31,458 nt of DNA from Ornithomonoglobus_A sp034090805 (GCA_034090805.1 JAXDRV010000145.1:1-31458), one strand, 5' to 3'; counted from the first letter of the stretch, positions 22,043-31,068 are shown. Numbers and translations: made by a program. The notes: a model not told the origin generated them from the sequence alone.

Positions 22043-22069
22043 CATTGTGTAAATGAGGAGCAGTATTAA

Positions 22070-22972
22070 ATGACAATAAATAAAGAAGAAATACGTGCGC
22101 TTGCGCAGACGGTGATGTTTGATGAGCCTATGAAAAATCATACCACCTTCAGGATAGGCGGGCCTGCGGACGTATTTATAGATGCGTGCTGTGCGGAGGA
22201 AATAAAGCGCACGGTGCGGTATTGCAGGGACAGCGGCATACCTGTTGCGGTTATGGGCAACGGCTCGAATATGCTTGTCGGCGACAGGGGAATGAGAGGC
22301 GTTGTTATACACGTCGGAAAGAGCATGAGTGATGTGGAAATTGACGGAGAGCGTGTGTATGCCGAAGCGGGAGTGCTGATGTCATCACTTGCGAGTGCGA
22401 TACTTAAGGCGGAGCTTACGGGCTTTGAAACGATTTCGGGAATACCGGGAACGCTGGGCGGAGGAATATATATGAATGCCGGCGCATACGGCGGCGAGCT
22501 TTCCTCGGTTATCGAGAGCGTGACCTATATGGACGAAAGCTGTGAAATTATCACAGCGCCGAATGACGAGCTTGACTTTTCCTACAGGCACAGTATGTTT
22601 GAAACCGGGAAATACGTTATATTGTCCTGTGTGCTTAAGCTTAAAAAGGGCAGCTATGATGAGATAAAGGCTGCGATGCAGGATTACAGCAAGCGCCGAA
22701 GTGACAAACAGCCGCTTTCGATGCCGTCTGCGGGGAGTACGTTTAAAAGACCGGAGGGGTATTTTGCGGGCAAGCTGATACAGGACTGCGGGCTTATGGG
22801 GTATTCGATAGGCGGCGCACAGGTGAGCGAAAAGCACGCGGGATTTATCGTTAATACCGGCGGCGCAACGGCCGCGGACGTACTTACGCTTATCAGGCAC
22901 GTTCAGGATACGGTTGAAGAAAAATTCGGAGTGCGCCTTGAGCCGGAGGTAAGGCTGACGGGCGAACAGTGA
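22070..22972 (+). CDS. murB: UDP-N-acetylenolpyruvoylglucosamine reductase MurB
   Basis: A 300-residue FAD enzyme reducing the MurA product to UDP-MurNAc with NADPH. FAD-binding motifs are HTTFRIGGPAD (24-34), GNGSNML and SGIPGTLGGGIYMNAGAYGGE. SYRHS (Tyr172), AGSTFKRP with Ser223 as proton donor, and the terminal EPEVRL (Glu291/Glu293) complete the active site; the organisation is the type II form found in Firmicutes. GAGGAG precedes the ATG. The TGA stop overlaps a GTG in the rapZ frame. Together with murA (18379-19656) it places both first steps of muropeptide synthesis in this window. Confidence 0.96.
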   Translation: MTINKEEIRALAQTVMFDEPMKNHTTFRIGGPADVFIDACCAEEIKRTVRYCRDSGIPVAVMGNGSNMLVGDRGMRGVVIHVGKSMSDVEIDGERVYAEAGVLMSSLASAILKAELTGFETISGIPGTLGGGIYMNAGAYGGELSSVIESVTYMDESCEIITAPNDELDFSYRHSMFETGKYVILSCVLKLKKGSYDEIKAAMQDYSKRRSDKQPLSMPSAGSTFKRPEGYFAGKLIQDCGLMGYSIGGAQVSEKHAGFIVNTGGATAADVLTLIRHVQDTVEEKFGVRLEPEVRLTGEQ

Positions 22973-22989
22973 TAAAGGGGTATGGCAAA

Positions 22990-23844
22990 ATGAAATTTAC
23001 GGTTGTAACCGGAATGTCCGGTTCGGGAAAGACAAGAGTAATACGGTATCTGGAGGATATGGGATATTTCTGTATAGACAATATGCCGCCGATGCTGATA
23101 CCGAAATTTACGGAGATGCTGACATCTGCTACCGGGAAATTCAGTAATGTTGCGCTTGTTGTCGATATGCGTGTGGGCGATATGCTAAACGAGCTTTTGG
23201 AGCAGATTTCGGAGCTTAGAAAAAAGGGCTACGAGGTCACGCTGCTGTTTTTGAATACGGACGACCAAACGCTTGTAAAGAGGTACAAGGAAAGCAGACG
23301 TTCCCACCCGATTGACAGCGCAAACGGTCTGCTTGCCTCGATACACGAGGAGCGCAGACTATTGTCAAAGCTGCTTACCGAGGCAGATTATGTGATAGAC
23401 ACGTCAAGGCTGACAAACAGCGACCTGCTTGATGAGGTAAAGAAAATTTACGCACCAAAGCAAACAAAGGATATTGAGATAAACGTTATGGCGTTCGGCT
23501 TTAAGTACGGAATACCGCTTGATGCCGATTTGGTGTTTGATGTGAGGTGTTTCCCGAATCCGTTTTATATTGATGAATTAAAAAGGAAAACGGGAAACGA
23601 CAAGGAGGTTCAGGACTACGTCATGAGCTTTCCGACGGCGGTAAGCTTTATGGAAAAGCTCAATGATATGCTTGATTTTATGATACCGCTGTACATTGAG
23701 GAGGGAAAGGTTTCCCTGACCGTTGCGATAGGCTGTACGGGAGGAAAGCACAGGAGCGTAACCATGACAAACAAGCTTGCGGAGCATTTAAAGCAGACGG
23801 GGCATGAGGTGAATGTAAGCTGCCGTGACATCGGCAGAGAGTAA
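22990..23844 (+). CDS. rapZ: RapZ/YvcJ nucleotide-binding protein
   Basis: A 284-residue P-loop protein. The start is chosen at ATG 22990 (MKFTVVTGMSGSGKT), where the family begins, with GGGG about nine bases upstream; a GTG at 22969 overlapping the murB stop is possible. The Walker A motif is GMSGSGKT (8-15). The C-terminal domain ends with the signature GCTGGKHRSV, which binds amino-sugar metabolites or RNA in known RapZ. In Firmicutes YvcJ sits, as here, between murB/hprK and yvcK-whiA. Confidence 0.93.
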   Translation: MKFTVVTGMSGSGKTRVIRYLEDMGYFCIDNMPPMLIPKFTEMLTSATGKFSNVALVVDMRVGDMLNELLEQISELRKKGYEVTLLFLNTDDQTLVKRYKESRRSHPIDSANGLLASIHEERRLLSKLLTEADYVIDTSRLTNSDLLDEVKKIYAPKQTKDIEINVMAFGFKYGIPLDADLVFDVRCFPNPFYIDELKRKTGNDKEVQDYVMSFPTAVSFMEKLNDMLDFMIPLYIEEGKVSLTVAIGCTGGKHRSVTMTNKLAEHLKQTGHEVNVSCRDIGRE

Positions 23845-23878
23845 GCTTGAAAAATAAGCGGCGGAATGGAGGATTATT

Positions 23879-24835
23879 ATGGCTGACGAGCGTGTTGTCG
23901 CTATAGGCGGCGGAACGGGACTTTCTACGATGCTTAAGGGTCTTAAGCTGCATACGCATAACATAACTGCGGTCGTGACCGTTGCGGACGACGGCGGTTC
24001 CTCCGGTGTTTTGAGGAGTGATTACGGTATGCTGCCGCCGGGAGATGTGCGCAACTGCGTAAGTGCTCTTGCAGAGGTGGATATGGAGCTGGGCGAGATA
24101 CTCAATTTCCGTTTCCGTGACGGTGCTTTTGCGGGTCACAGCCTCGGCAATATGATACTTGCGGCGATAAATGAGACGTCGCCGGATTTTGAGTCGGCGG
24201 TAAAGCGTTTTTGTCGTCTTGCGGGAGTTGTCGGCAAGGTGATTCCGGTGACGAACGAAAATGTTGTGTTAAATGCACGTCTTGCGGACGGTACGGTGAT
24301 AAGGGGCGAGAGCAATATCGGAATACACCGCAGCGCCATGCCGATAGATACCGTGTTTTTGGATCCGCACGCAGATGCGGTTGATGAGGTTATAAAGGCA
24401 ATCGAGAGGGCGCAGATAATTGTCCTCGGACCGGGCAGTCTTTATACAAGCATAATTCCGAATCTCATAGTCGGCGGAGTTTCGGAGGCGATACATAAAA
24501 GCTCCGCAGTCAAGATTTACGTCTGCAACATAATGGAGCAGGAGGGTGAAACGGAGGGATACTCTGTCGGAGACCATTTAAGGGCGATAGAAAAACATTC
24601 GTATTCCGGGATAGCCGATGTTGTAATAGCAAACAATGCTCCCATACCGGAGGAGCTGAGAATAAAATATTCCTCGCAGTATGCGCATCCCGTTGAGGTG
24701 GACGCACAGAATATTACGGACAGAGCACAGCTGCTTTTGGGCAATCTGACGCTGATAAAGGACGGTCAGATTCGTCATAATTTCAGCCGTCTTGCGAGGG
24801 TTATAATGAAAATATACAGGGACAGACAGATTTAA
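23879..24835 (+). CDS. glmR: YvcK/GlmR, gluconeogenesis and wall-precursor regulator
   Basis: A 318-residue CofD-like protein. It has the nucleotide-binding GGGTGLSTMLKGLK at the N-terminus, VADDGGSSGVLR (about 36-47), PPGDVRNC and FRDGAFAGHSLGN. In B. subtilis this protein binds UDP-GlcNAc and stimulates GlmS, balancing carbon flow into the cell wall. ATG at 23879 follows GGAGG. It is followed after 14 bases by whiA, the standard order. Its context with hprK and murB is consistent with linking carbon state to wall synthesis. Confidence 0.94.
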   Translation: MADERVVAIGGGTGLSTMLKGLKLHTHNITAVVTVADDGGSSGVLRSDYGMLPPGDVRNCVSALAEVDMELGEILNFRFRDGAFAGHSLGNMILAAINETSPDFESAVKRFCRLAGVVGKVIPVTNENVVLNARLADGTVIRGESNIGIHRSAMPIDTVFLDPHADAVDEVIKAIERAQIIVLGPGSLYTSIIPNLIVGGVSEAIHKSSAVKIYVCNIMEQEGETEGYSVGDHLRAIEKHSYSGIADVVIANNAPIPEELRIKYSSQYAHPVEVDAQNITDRAQLLLGNLTLIKDGQIRHNFSRLARVIMKIYRDRQI

Positions 24836-24849
24836 ACGGGAGGATTGAA

Positions 24850-25698
24850 ATGTCGTTTTCCTCTGAAATAAAAGAAAAGCTTTGCACTCATGCGCATGAG
24901 TGCCCATGCTGCGCCGCAGCGGAAACGGCGGGGTTGTTCTGCGTTTCCGGCAATGTCGGCGGCACGCTGAAATTTAAAACGGAAAATCCCGCCGTTGCGG
25001 AAAGAGCGGCGTATGATATAAATGAATGTTCGGGAATAAAACCGAGGATAACCGAGGGCGCACGCTCAAAGAGCCTTGCGGCAGAAGGGTATGATGCGGA
25101 AAATCTCGGCGAAATAATAAGAGGAGTGCAGATGCCTCTCGAATGCTGCAAATGCGCATATTTAAGAGGTGCGTTCCTTGGCGGCGGCTCAGTGTCCGAT
25201 CCGAGTAAGGCGTATCATCTGGAGATAGGAACACGTGACGGCGATACTGCGCAGCGCATAAACGACCTGATGCGTGAGGAGGGCTTTCCGTCAAAGGTCA
25301 CAAGCCGAAAGGGTGCGTTTGTGGTGTATCTCAAGGGCTGCGAGGCAATAGCGGACTTTTTGGGATATATGGGAGCGGCAGGCTCTGCGCTTGAGGTGTT
25401 CACCGTTCAGATAGAAAAGGAAATGCGAAACAACGTCAACAGGCGTGTAAACTGCGAAAGTGCAAATGCCGACAAGCTTGCAAGAGCGGCATCACGCCAT
25501 ATTTTTGCGGTTGAAAAGATAAAAGCGGCGGGAAAATGGGAAAAGCTGCCCGATGCGTTAAAGGAAATAGGCGATCTGCGGAGCGAATACCCTGAGGACA
25601 GCCTAAAGGAACTTGGGGCAAGACTTGACCCGCCCATAGGCAAGTCGGGAGTCAATCACAGGCTGAACAGACTGCTTGAATTTGCGGACGAATTGTGA
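24850..25698 (+). CDS. whiA: WhiA, sporulation/division DNA-binding protein
   Basis: A 282-residue protein, a little shorter than many homologues (~310). It begins MSFSSEIKEKLCTH and contains the homing-endonuclease-like (LAGLIDADG-derived) core 'CAYLRGAFLGGGSVSDPSKAYHLEI', which lacks the acidic catalytic residues. The C-terminus is an HTH ('EIGDLRSEYPEDSLKELGARL', 'SGVNHRLNRLLEFA'). In Streptomyces WhiA controls sporulation division; in Bacillus it influences division and chromosome segregation. ATG at 24850 follows GGGAGG. It is the last gene of the cluster, followed by the inverted composite repeat. Confidence 0.95.
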   Translation: MSFSSEIKEKLCTHAHECPCCAAAETAGLFCVSGNVGGTLKFKTENPAVAERAAYDINECSGIKPRITEGARSKSLAAEGYDAENLGEIIRGVQMPLECCKCAYLRGAFLGGGSVSDPSKAYHLEIGTRDGDTAQRINDLMREEGFPSKVTSRKGAFVVYLKGCEAIADFLGYMGAAGSALEVFTVQIEKEMRNNVNRRVNCESANADKLARAASRHIFAVEKIKAAGKWEKLPDALKEIGDLRSEYPEDSLKELGARLDPPIGKSGVNHRLNRLLEFADEL

Positions 25699-25707
25699 CA
25701 TTACTGC

Positions 25708-25923
25708 GGAATTTGAGATATTTCCGATTACGGGGCGGCAGGGACACCGCCCCCTACACACTCTCACTTAGTTCGGTAATTCGCCGAAACTTAATCGGAA
25801 ACATCACAAATCCTTCCGAGGCTGTAAAAACTTGCGGGATTTGAGAGTGTTTTTGAGTTTGTTCGGACGAGTTACCGCAAGGGATGTTTGAGTCCGGATA
25901 AACTCAAAAATACTCTCAAATCC
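25708..25923. repeat. Composite palindromic repeat, copy 2 (inverted relative to copy 1)
   Basis: Unit B (25708-25813) and unit A (25837-25923) together match the reverse complement of 15806-16014, including the spacer pattern AAGTTnTTACAG. In this copy one arm of unit B carries a GC-rich hairpin (GGGGCGG...CCGCCCC, about 25731-25756) in place of the sequence seen in the other copies. It lies in the 280-base gap between whiA and dnaE; the rest of the gap holds only the dnaE ribosome site. Confidence 0.8.
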
Positions 25924-25979
25924 AAAAACGACATCTCGCAAATGCCTGTTTATAATATTAATGAAAGGATAATACAAAA

Positions 25980-28900
25980 ATGGGATTTTGTCATCTTCAT
26001 ACGCATACCGAATACAGTCTGCTTGACGGAGCATCGGATATAACGAAGCTTGTTAAGCGGGTAAAGGAGCTGGGAATGACCTCGTGTGCGATTACGGATC
26101 ACGGCTGTATGTACGGTGCGGTGGATTTTTACCGTGCCTGCAAGGCAGAGGGTATTCACCCGGTTATAGGCTGTGAGGTGTATATGGCACCGGGGAGCCG
26201 TTTTGACAAGGTGCACGGTGTTGATAACAAAACAAGCCATCTCATTTTGCTTGCCGAAAACGAAATCGGATATAAAAATCTCATTTACCTCGTCAGCATG
26301 GGGCATATCGAGGGATTTTATTACAAGCCGAGAATAGATTTTGAAATTCTTGAGCAGCACAGCGAGGGACTGATTGCGCTGTCCGCCTGCATTGCCGGGG
26401 AGGTGCCTAAGCGTTTGCTTGCGGACGATTATGACGGTGCGCTTGAGCTTGCGAAGCGGTATGCCGATATATTCGGAAAGGATAATTACTTTATCGAGAT
26501 ACAGGATCACGGACTGGCGGAGCAAAAGAAGATTATTCCGCAGCTTATAAAGCTGTCAAAGGAGCTGGGAGTCGGTCTTGCGGCAACGAACGATGCACAC
26601 TACATTAAAAAGTCCGATGCACGCTATCAGGACGTGCTGATGTGTATTCAGATGGACAAGACCGTAGACGATCCCGACAGAATGAGGTTTGAAACGGACG
26701 AATTTTATATAAAATCTCCGCAGGAGATGGCGGAGCTGTTCTCGTATGTGCCGGAGGCGGTGGAAAACACCGAAAAAATAGCGCAGCGGTGCAAGGTTGA
26801 TTTTGATTTTGAAACACGTCATCTGCCGGCTTACGATGTGCCGGACGGAAAAACCGCACCGCAGTATTTGAGAGAGCTTTGCGAAAGCGGTCTTGCGAGA
26901 TGCTACGAAAATCCCTCAGAGGAGCTTAAGCAGAGGCTTGATTATGAGCTTGGCGTAATAAACAGCATGGGGTTTGTGGATTATTTTCTGATTGTATGGG
27001 ATTTTATCCATTTTGCACGGAACAACGGAGTAATGGTAGGACCCGGCAGAGGCAGTGCGGCGGGAAGTCTTGTTTCGTACTGCTTGGGAATAACGAGCAT
27101 AGACCCTATAAAGTACACGCTGATTTTTGAAAGATTTTTAAATCCGGAGCGTGTGTCGATGCCGGATATAGATATTGATTTTGCGCCGGAGGGACGGCAG
27201 AAGGTCATTGATTATGTCGTGAGAAAATACGGCGAGAAAAACGTTGCGCAGATTGTGACGTTCGGTACGATGAAGGCAAAGCTGGCGGTGAGGGACGTGG
27301 GCAGAACGCTCAGTATGCCGTATGCGGACGTGGACAAGGTGGCGAAGCTTGTGCCGAACGAGCTTAACATCACGCTTGACCGTGCGCTTGAGGTTTCGCC
27401 AGAGCTTAAGAGCGCATACGACAACGACCCACAGGTCAAGGAGCTTATAGACGTTTCACGTGCGCTTGAGGGACTGCCCCGTCATGCGTCGACGCACGCA
27501 GCCGGAGTTGTTATAACAAGCGAACCGATAGTGAATTATCTGCCGCTTACGGTAAATAAGGATAATTTTGTCACAACGCAGTTCACAAAGGATACTGTGG
27601 AAAATCTCGGTCTGCTGAAGATGGACTTTCTGGGACTGAGAAATCTTACCGTAATTGAAAATGCGGTAAGAATTATAGAAAAAACACGTGGAATAAAAAT
27701 AGACATAAATGCGATAGATTATAACAAAAAAGAGGTATTTGAGCTTATATCGTCGGGAAACACGGATGGAGTGTTCCAGATGGAAAGTGCCGGAATGCAG
27801 TCGTTCATGCAGGAGCTGCGCCCCGATTCTTTGGAGGATATAATAGCCGGAATTGCGCTTTACAGACCGGGACCCATGGAGCAGATACCGAGATATATTC
27901 ACAACAAGAAAAATCCGCAGGATATAACGTATAAGCACCCGCTTCTCGAGCAGACGCTGAACGTCACCTACGGCTGCATGGTATACCAGGAGCAGGTGCT
28001 TGAGATAGTGCGTAATCTTGCGGGGTATTCGCTTGGAAAGGCGGACTCGATGCGTAGGGTTATAAGCAAGAAAAAGGCCGAGGCGATGAAGGTTGAGAGG
28101 AATAATTTCATATACGGCTCTGAGGACGGGGAAATACCCGGGTGTATCAAAAACGGAATTGACGAACAGACGGCGATTGCGATATTTGATGAAATAAACG
28201 ATTTTGCAAATTATGCCTTCAACAAATCTCACGCAGCTGCGTATGCGTTTGTGTGCTATCAGACGGCATATCTCAAGACCTTTTATCCGGTGGAGTTCAT
28301 GGCGTCGCTTATTTCGAGCGTGGGCGATATGGACAAGATAAACCATTATATAGTAAACTGCCGTGAGATGAACATAGACCGCCTGCCGCCCGACGTAAAC
28401 AAAAGTGACGACGGCTTTACCGTTGACAACGGCGGGATACGTTTCGGACTGGGAGCGGTGAAAAATGTCGGTCACGGAGTGATAAAGCGCATTGTCGAGG
28501 AGCGTGAGCGTGGAGGAGAATACAAGAGCTTTTCCGATTTTCTCGACAGAACGGCAGGCTTTGACATGAACAAGCGTGCGCTTGAGGGGCTGATATACTG
28601 CGGTGCGTTTGATTCGATGGGAATTAAGCGTTCGCAGCTTTTGAGAGTTTACGAGCGTGCTTTAGAGGGTTTGTCACGCTCTGCGAGAGATAATATAGCC
28701 GGGCAGATGTCACTGTTTGACACGCCGGAAGAGCCGGAGGAAATGGAGCTGCCGGATATTCCGGAGCTTGACAAAAAGCAGCTTTTAAAATACGAAAAGC
28801 AGTCTGTGGGAATGTATCTTTCGGGTCACCCTATGGAGGAGTATGCCGAGCGCATAAAAAAGCTTACGCCGTACAACATAGGCGATATTCTTGCGAGCGG

Positions 28901-29483
28901 TATGCAGAACGATGAAAACGGGGAGGAGTTTTCAGCAGGGAGCGGAGAGCTTAAGGACGAGGACAGCGTTGTTATATGCGCAAGCGTTGCCGCACGAAAG
29001 AACAAGACTACTCGCTCAAATTCACAGATGGCATTTTTGACGCTTGAGGACGCATTCGGAAGTATTGAGTGCATAGTATTTCCGAAAATTCTGGGAATGT
29101 ACTCGCCGATTTTAAGAGAGGACGAGATACTGTGTATTCACGGCAGGGTAAGCCTCAGAGAGGACGAGGCTCCGAAGATCATTGCGGAAACGGCGGAGCC
29201 GATAGAGGCGGCTCTTTCAAAACCGCCGGAGCCTATGCGGCGCACGGTATCGGAAAAACAGCCGCAGCGGCTTTACATAAAGCTGCCGTCAAGGAGTGCC
29301 GAAGCGTTAAGGAGCGTTGAGGAGGCACTGTCACCCTACAGCGGTGACATGGAGGTAAGGCTGTTCTTTGCCGATACGAAAAAACAGTCCGCCGTACCGA
29401 GAAGATTGTGGTTTAACGGCAGTCAGGGAGCGGTTGCGGATTTAAAAAATATTTTTGGGACGGATAATGTTAAAATAAAATAG
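25980..29483 (+). CDS. dnaE: DNA polymerase III subunit alpha (DnaE)
   Basis: A 1167-residue C-family replicative polymerase. The N-terminal PHP domain (CHLHTHTEYSLLDGAS, AITDHGCMYG, NDAHY) keeps the metal motifs. The palm has GPGRGSAAGS (354-363) and the catalytic PDIDIDF (395-401), with a further Asp in KMDFLGLRN. The fingers include the 'YQEQVLEIVRNLAGYSLGKAD' region. After a tandem HhH region, an OB fold is present near the C-terminus (about 950-1060). The length is that of DnaE1/DnaE3-type proteins; there is no inserted exonuclease, so it is not PolC. ATG at 25980 follows AAAGGA. In Firmicutes DnaE extends primers and PolC elongates. Confidence 0.96.
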   Translation: MGFCHLHTHTEYSLLDGASDITKLVKRVKELGMTSCAITDHGCMYGAVDFYRACKAEGIHPVIGCEVYMAPGSRFDKVHGVDNKTSHLILLAENEIGYKNLIYLVSMGHIEGFYYKPRIDFEILEQHSEGLIALSACIAGEVPKRLLADDYDGALELAKRYADIFGKDNYFIEIQDHGLAEQKKIIPQLIKLSKELGVGLAATNDAHYIKKSDARYQDVLMCIQMDKTVDDPDRMRFETDEFYIKSPQEMAELFSYVPEAVENTEKIAQRCKVDFDFETRHLPAYDVPDGKTAPQYLRELCESGLARCYENPSEELKQRLDYELGVINSMGFVDYFLIVWDFIHFARNNGVMVGPGRGSAAGSLVSYCLGITSIDPIKYTLIFERFLNPERVSMPDIDIDFAPEGRQKVIDYVVRKYGEKNVAQIVTFGTMKAKLAVRDVGRTLSMPYADVDKVAKLVPNELNITLDRALEVSPELKSAYDNDPQVKELIDVSRALEGLPRHASTHAAGVVITSEPIVNYLPLTVNKDNFVTTQFTKDTVENLGLLKMDFLGLRNLTVIENAVRIIEKTRGIKIDINAIDYNKKEVFELISSGNTDGVFQMESAGMQSFMQELRPDSLEDIIAGIALYRPGPMEQIPRYIHNKKNPQDITYKHPLLEQTLNVTYGCMVYQEQVLEIVRNLAGYSLGKADSMRRVISKKKAEAMKVERNNFIYGSEDGEIPGCIKNGIDEQTAIAIFDEINDFANYAFNKSHAAAYAFVCYQTAYLKTFYPVEFMASLISSVGDMDKINHYIVNCREMNIDRLPPDVNKSDDGFTVDNGGIRFGLGAVKNVGHGVIKRIVEERERGGEYKSFSDFLDRTAGFDMNKRALEGLIYCGAFDSMGIKRSQLLRVYERALEGLSRSARDNIAGQMSLFDTPEEPEEMELPDIPELDKKQLLKYEKQSVGMYLSGHPMEEYAERIKKLTPYNIGDILASGMQNDENGEEFSAGSGELKDEDSVVICASVAARKNKTTRSNSQMAFLTLEDAFGSIECIVFPKILGMYSPILREDEILCIHGRVSLREDEAPKIIAETAEPIEAALSKPPEPMRRTVSEKQPQRLYIKLPSRSAEALRSVEEALSPYSGDMEVRLFFADTKKQSAVPRRLWFNGSQGAVADLKNIFGTDNVKIK

Positions 29484-29537
29484 TTAAAATAAACAAAATA
29501 CAGAATATAGCGCCTTATAAATTATTTGAAATTGCTC

Positions 29538-29566
29538 TTGCATTTTTCAAAAAAATGCGATATTAT
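29538..29566 (+). promoter_or_regulatory. Candidate promoter of mtrB
   Basis: TTGCAT (29538-29543), 17-nt spacer, TATTAT (29561-29566). A perfect 8-bp inverted repeat (29540-29547 with 29551-29558, loop CAA) overlaps the -35 and spacer and could bind a regulator or act as a weak terminator of dnaE. Confidence 0.5.
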
Positions 29567-29606
29567 ATTATGTAAGGTGTTATTGCCGAAGAGAGGGAGA
29601 TTTCTG

Positions 29607-29837
29607 ATGGAGAATGATTCAGCAGCAAATGATTATATCGTGATAAAGGCTTTGGAAAACGGCGTTACGATAATCGGGCTCACCAGAGGACGTGACACAA
29701 GATTTCATCATACCGAAAAGCTTGATGCCGGAGAGGTTTATATTGCGCAGTTTACCGAGGTTACCTCGGCGATAAAAGTAAAGGGCAATGCCGAAATATA
29801 TACAAAGCACGGCAAGCTTGATTCGGGGAATAAATAA
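29607..29837 (+). CDS. mtrB: TRAP, tryptophan-activated RNA-binding attenuation protein
   Basis: A 76-residue protein that matches B. subtilis MtrB over its whole length (75 residues there). Conserved stretches include IGLTRGRDT, FHHTEKLDAGEV and IAQFTEVTSAIK. TRAP forms an 11-subunit ring that, with tryptophan bound, wraps RNA carrying repeated GAG/UAG triplets and shuts down trp gene expression. The RNA-binding lysines are kept (Lys38, Lys57), and the B. subtilis Arg58 position is Lys59. ATG at 29607 is preceded by GAGAGGGAGA; the longer frame upstream has no ribosome site. No trp gene or TRAP target array is visible in the window. The usual folE (mtrA) partner is also absent; instead it lies between dnaE and pfkA. 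Confidence 0.93.
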   Translation: MENDSAANDYIVIKALENGVTIIGLTRGRDTRFHHTEKLDAGEVYIAQFTEVTSAIKVKGNAEIYTKHGKLDSGNK

Positions 29838-29852
29838 TAAGGACGAGTGTTT

Positions 29853-30038
29853 ATGTGGATAGTCGTTTATATGTCGGCAAGTAAGGACAACGCCGAGAGG
29901 CTGACAAGGGTTTTGGAGGATAACAAAATTATCTCCAGGATACGCTCAAATAAGGAGCAGAGCTGCTTTGAGGTGCTGGTGCCGCAGTCCGAGTTGACAA
30001 GCGCTCAGGATTTAATCTTTGACAATGAGTTGTTTTAA
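29853..30038 (+). CDS. Small DUF2007-like protein upstream of pfkA
   Basis: A 61-residue protein (MWIVVYMSASKDNAERLTRV...) with ATG at 29853 and AAGGA upstream. The pattern is a strand WIVVYMS, a helix DNAERLTRVLEDN, a strand IISRIR, then FEVLVPQSELTSAQDLI. That is a ferredoxin-like fold seen in DUF2007 'putative signal transducing' proteins. Short proteins of this kind are common directly upstream of pfkA in Clostridia and are sometimes mislabelled as glutamate decarboxylase. It lies 15 bases after mtrB and 46 bases before pfkA, probably one transcript. Function unknown. Confidence 0.7.
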   Translation: MWIVVYMSASKDNAERLTRVLEDNKIISRIRSNKEQSCFEVLVPQSELTSAQDLIFDNELF

Positions 30039-30084
30039 AGAATGAATTTAAGAAAAACAAATTTTGCTTGGGAGGCATAACAAT

Positions 30085-31059
30085 ATGGAAAAGAATATCA
30101 GAACAATAGGTGTACTGACAAGCGGCGGTGATGCGCCCGGAATGAATGCCGCAATACGTGCGGTTGTAAGAGTGGGGTCATATTACGGCGTTAAGGTAGT
30201 CGGTGTAAGACGAGGCTACAACGGTCTTATCAACGGCGAGCTTGAAACACTTGATGCAAGAAGTGTATCCGGGATTATCCAAAGGGGCGGTACAATGCTC
30301 CAGACGGCACGCTGCCTTGAGTTTAAGGATATGGAGGGCGTTAAAAAGGGTGTAAACATTGCCCGTGTATTCGGACTTGACGGTCTTGTTGTAATAGGCG
30401 GTGACGGTTCGTTCAGAGGTGCAAGAGATTTGTGCGCTGCGGGACTGCCGACAATTGCCATGCCCGGAACGATAGACAACGACATAAACTGCAGCGAGTA
30501 CACTGTCGGCTACGACACGTGTCTTAACACTGTTATGGAGGCTGTAGACAAGATAAGAGATACGGCTCAGTCGCACGAGAGATGCTCGGTTATCGAGGTA
30601 ATGGGAAGAGCTGCGGGATATATTGCGCTTGAGAGCGGTATTGCCTGCGGTGCGGATGTTGTTCTTGTGCCGGAGAATGAGTGGAGCTTTGACGATGATG
30701 TACTTCGTCCGATACTTGAGAGCAAGCAGAGAGGAAAGCGTCATTCGATCGTAATCGTTGCCGAGGGTATCGGCGGAGCTATGGAAATGGCTAAGGAGAT
30801 AGAGGAAAAGACAGGTATAGAGTCGAGAGCGACAATTCTCGGTCATGTACAGAGAGGCGGAAGCCCGACTGTAAGAGACCGTGTGGTTGCCTCCGAAATG
30901 GGAGCAAGAGCGGTTGAGCTGCTACTCCAAGGCAAGCAGAACAGAATTGTATGTATGCGTGACAACAAGGTCGTTGACGTGGACATCGAAGAGGGATTGA
31001 ACATGAAAAAGGAAATTTCTCAGGAGATGATAGAGCTTGCCAAAAAGCTGGCTATATAA
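30085..31059 (+). CDS. pfkA: ATP-dependent 6-phosphofructokinase
   Basis: A 324-residue glycolytic enzyme converting fructose-6-phosphate and ATP to fructose-1,6-bisphosphate. ATG at 30085 (MEKNIRTIGVLTSGGDAPG) follows GGGAGG; an in-frame start seven codons earlier is not supported. GGDGS (105-109) has Gly at the position that is Asp in PPi-dependent enzymes, so ATP is the donor. PGTIDND (127-133) carries the catalytic Asp131. MGRAAGYIAL and the effector-site region RGGSPTVRDRV are present. In many Clostridia pfkA follows dnaE, as here. Confidence 0.97.
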   Translation: MEKNIRTIGVLTSGGDAPGMNAAIRAVVRVGSYYGVKVVGVRRGYNGLINGELETLDARSVSGIIQRGGTMLQTARCLEFKDMEGVKKGVNIARVFGLDGLVVIGGDGSFRGARDLCAAGLPTIAMPGTIDNDINCSEYTVGYDTCLNTVMEAVDKIRDTAQSHERCSVIEVMGRAAGYIALESGIACGADVVLVPENEWSFDDDVLRPILESKQRGKRHSIVIVAEGIGGAMEMAKEIEEKTGIESRATILGHVQRGGSPTVRDRVVASEMGARAVELLLQGKQNRIVCMRDNKVVDVDIEEGLNMKKEISQEMIELAKKLAI

Positions 31060-31068
31060 ATAAAAGAA

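Noticed and set aside
21467..22312. 281-codon minus-strand frame opposite the PHP and murB genes
   Set aside because: Covers the junction of two well-supported plus-strand genes and is rich in Arg/Tyr/His in the manner of antisense translation.
27456..28475. 339-codon minus-strand frame inside dnaE
   Set aside because: A shadow of the highly conserved polymerase frame; no ribosome site, promoter or family signature.
29853..30038. Glutamate decarboxylase fragment
   Set aside because: Short proteins upstream of pfkA are sometimes labelled so, but there is no PLP-enzyme motif in 61 residues; DUF2007-like fold is a better description.
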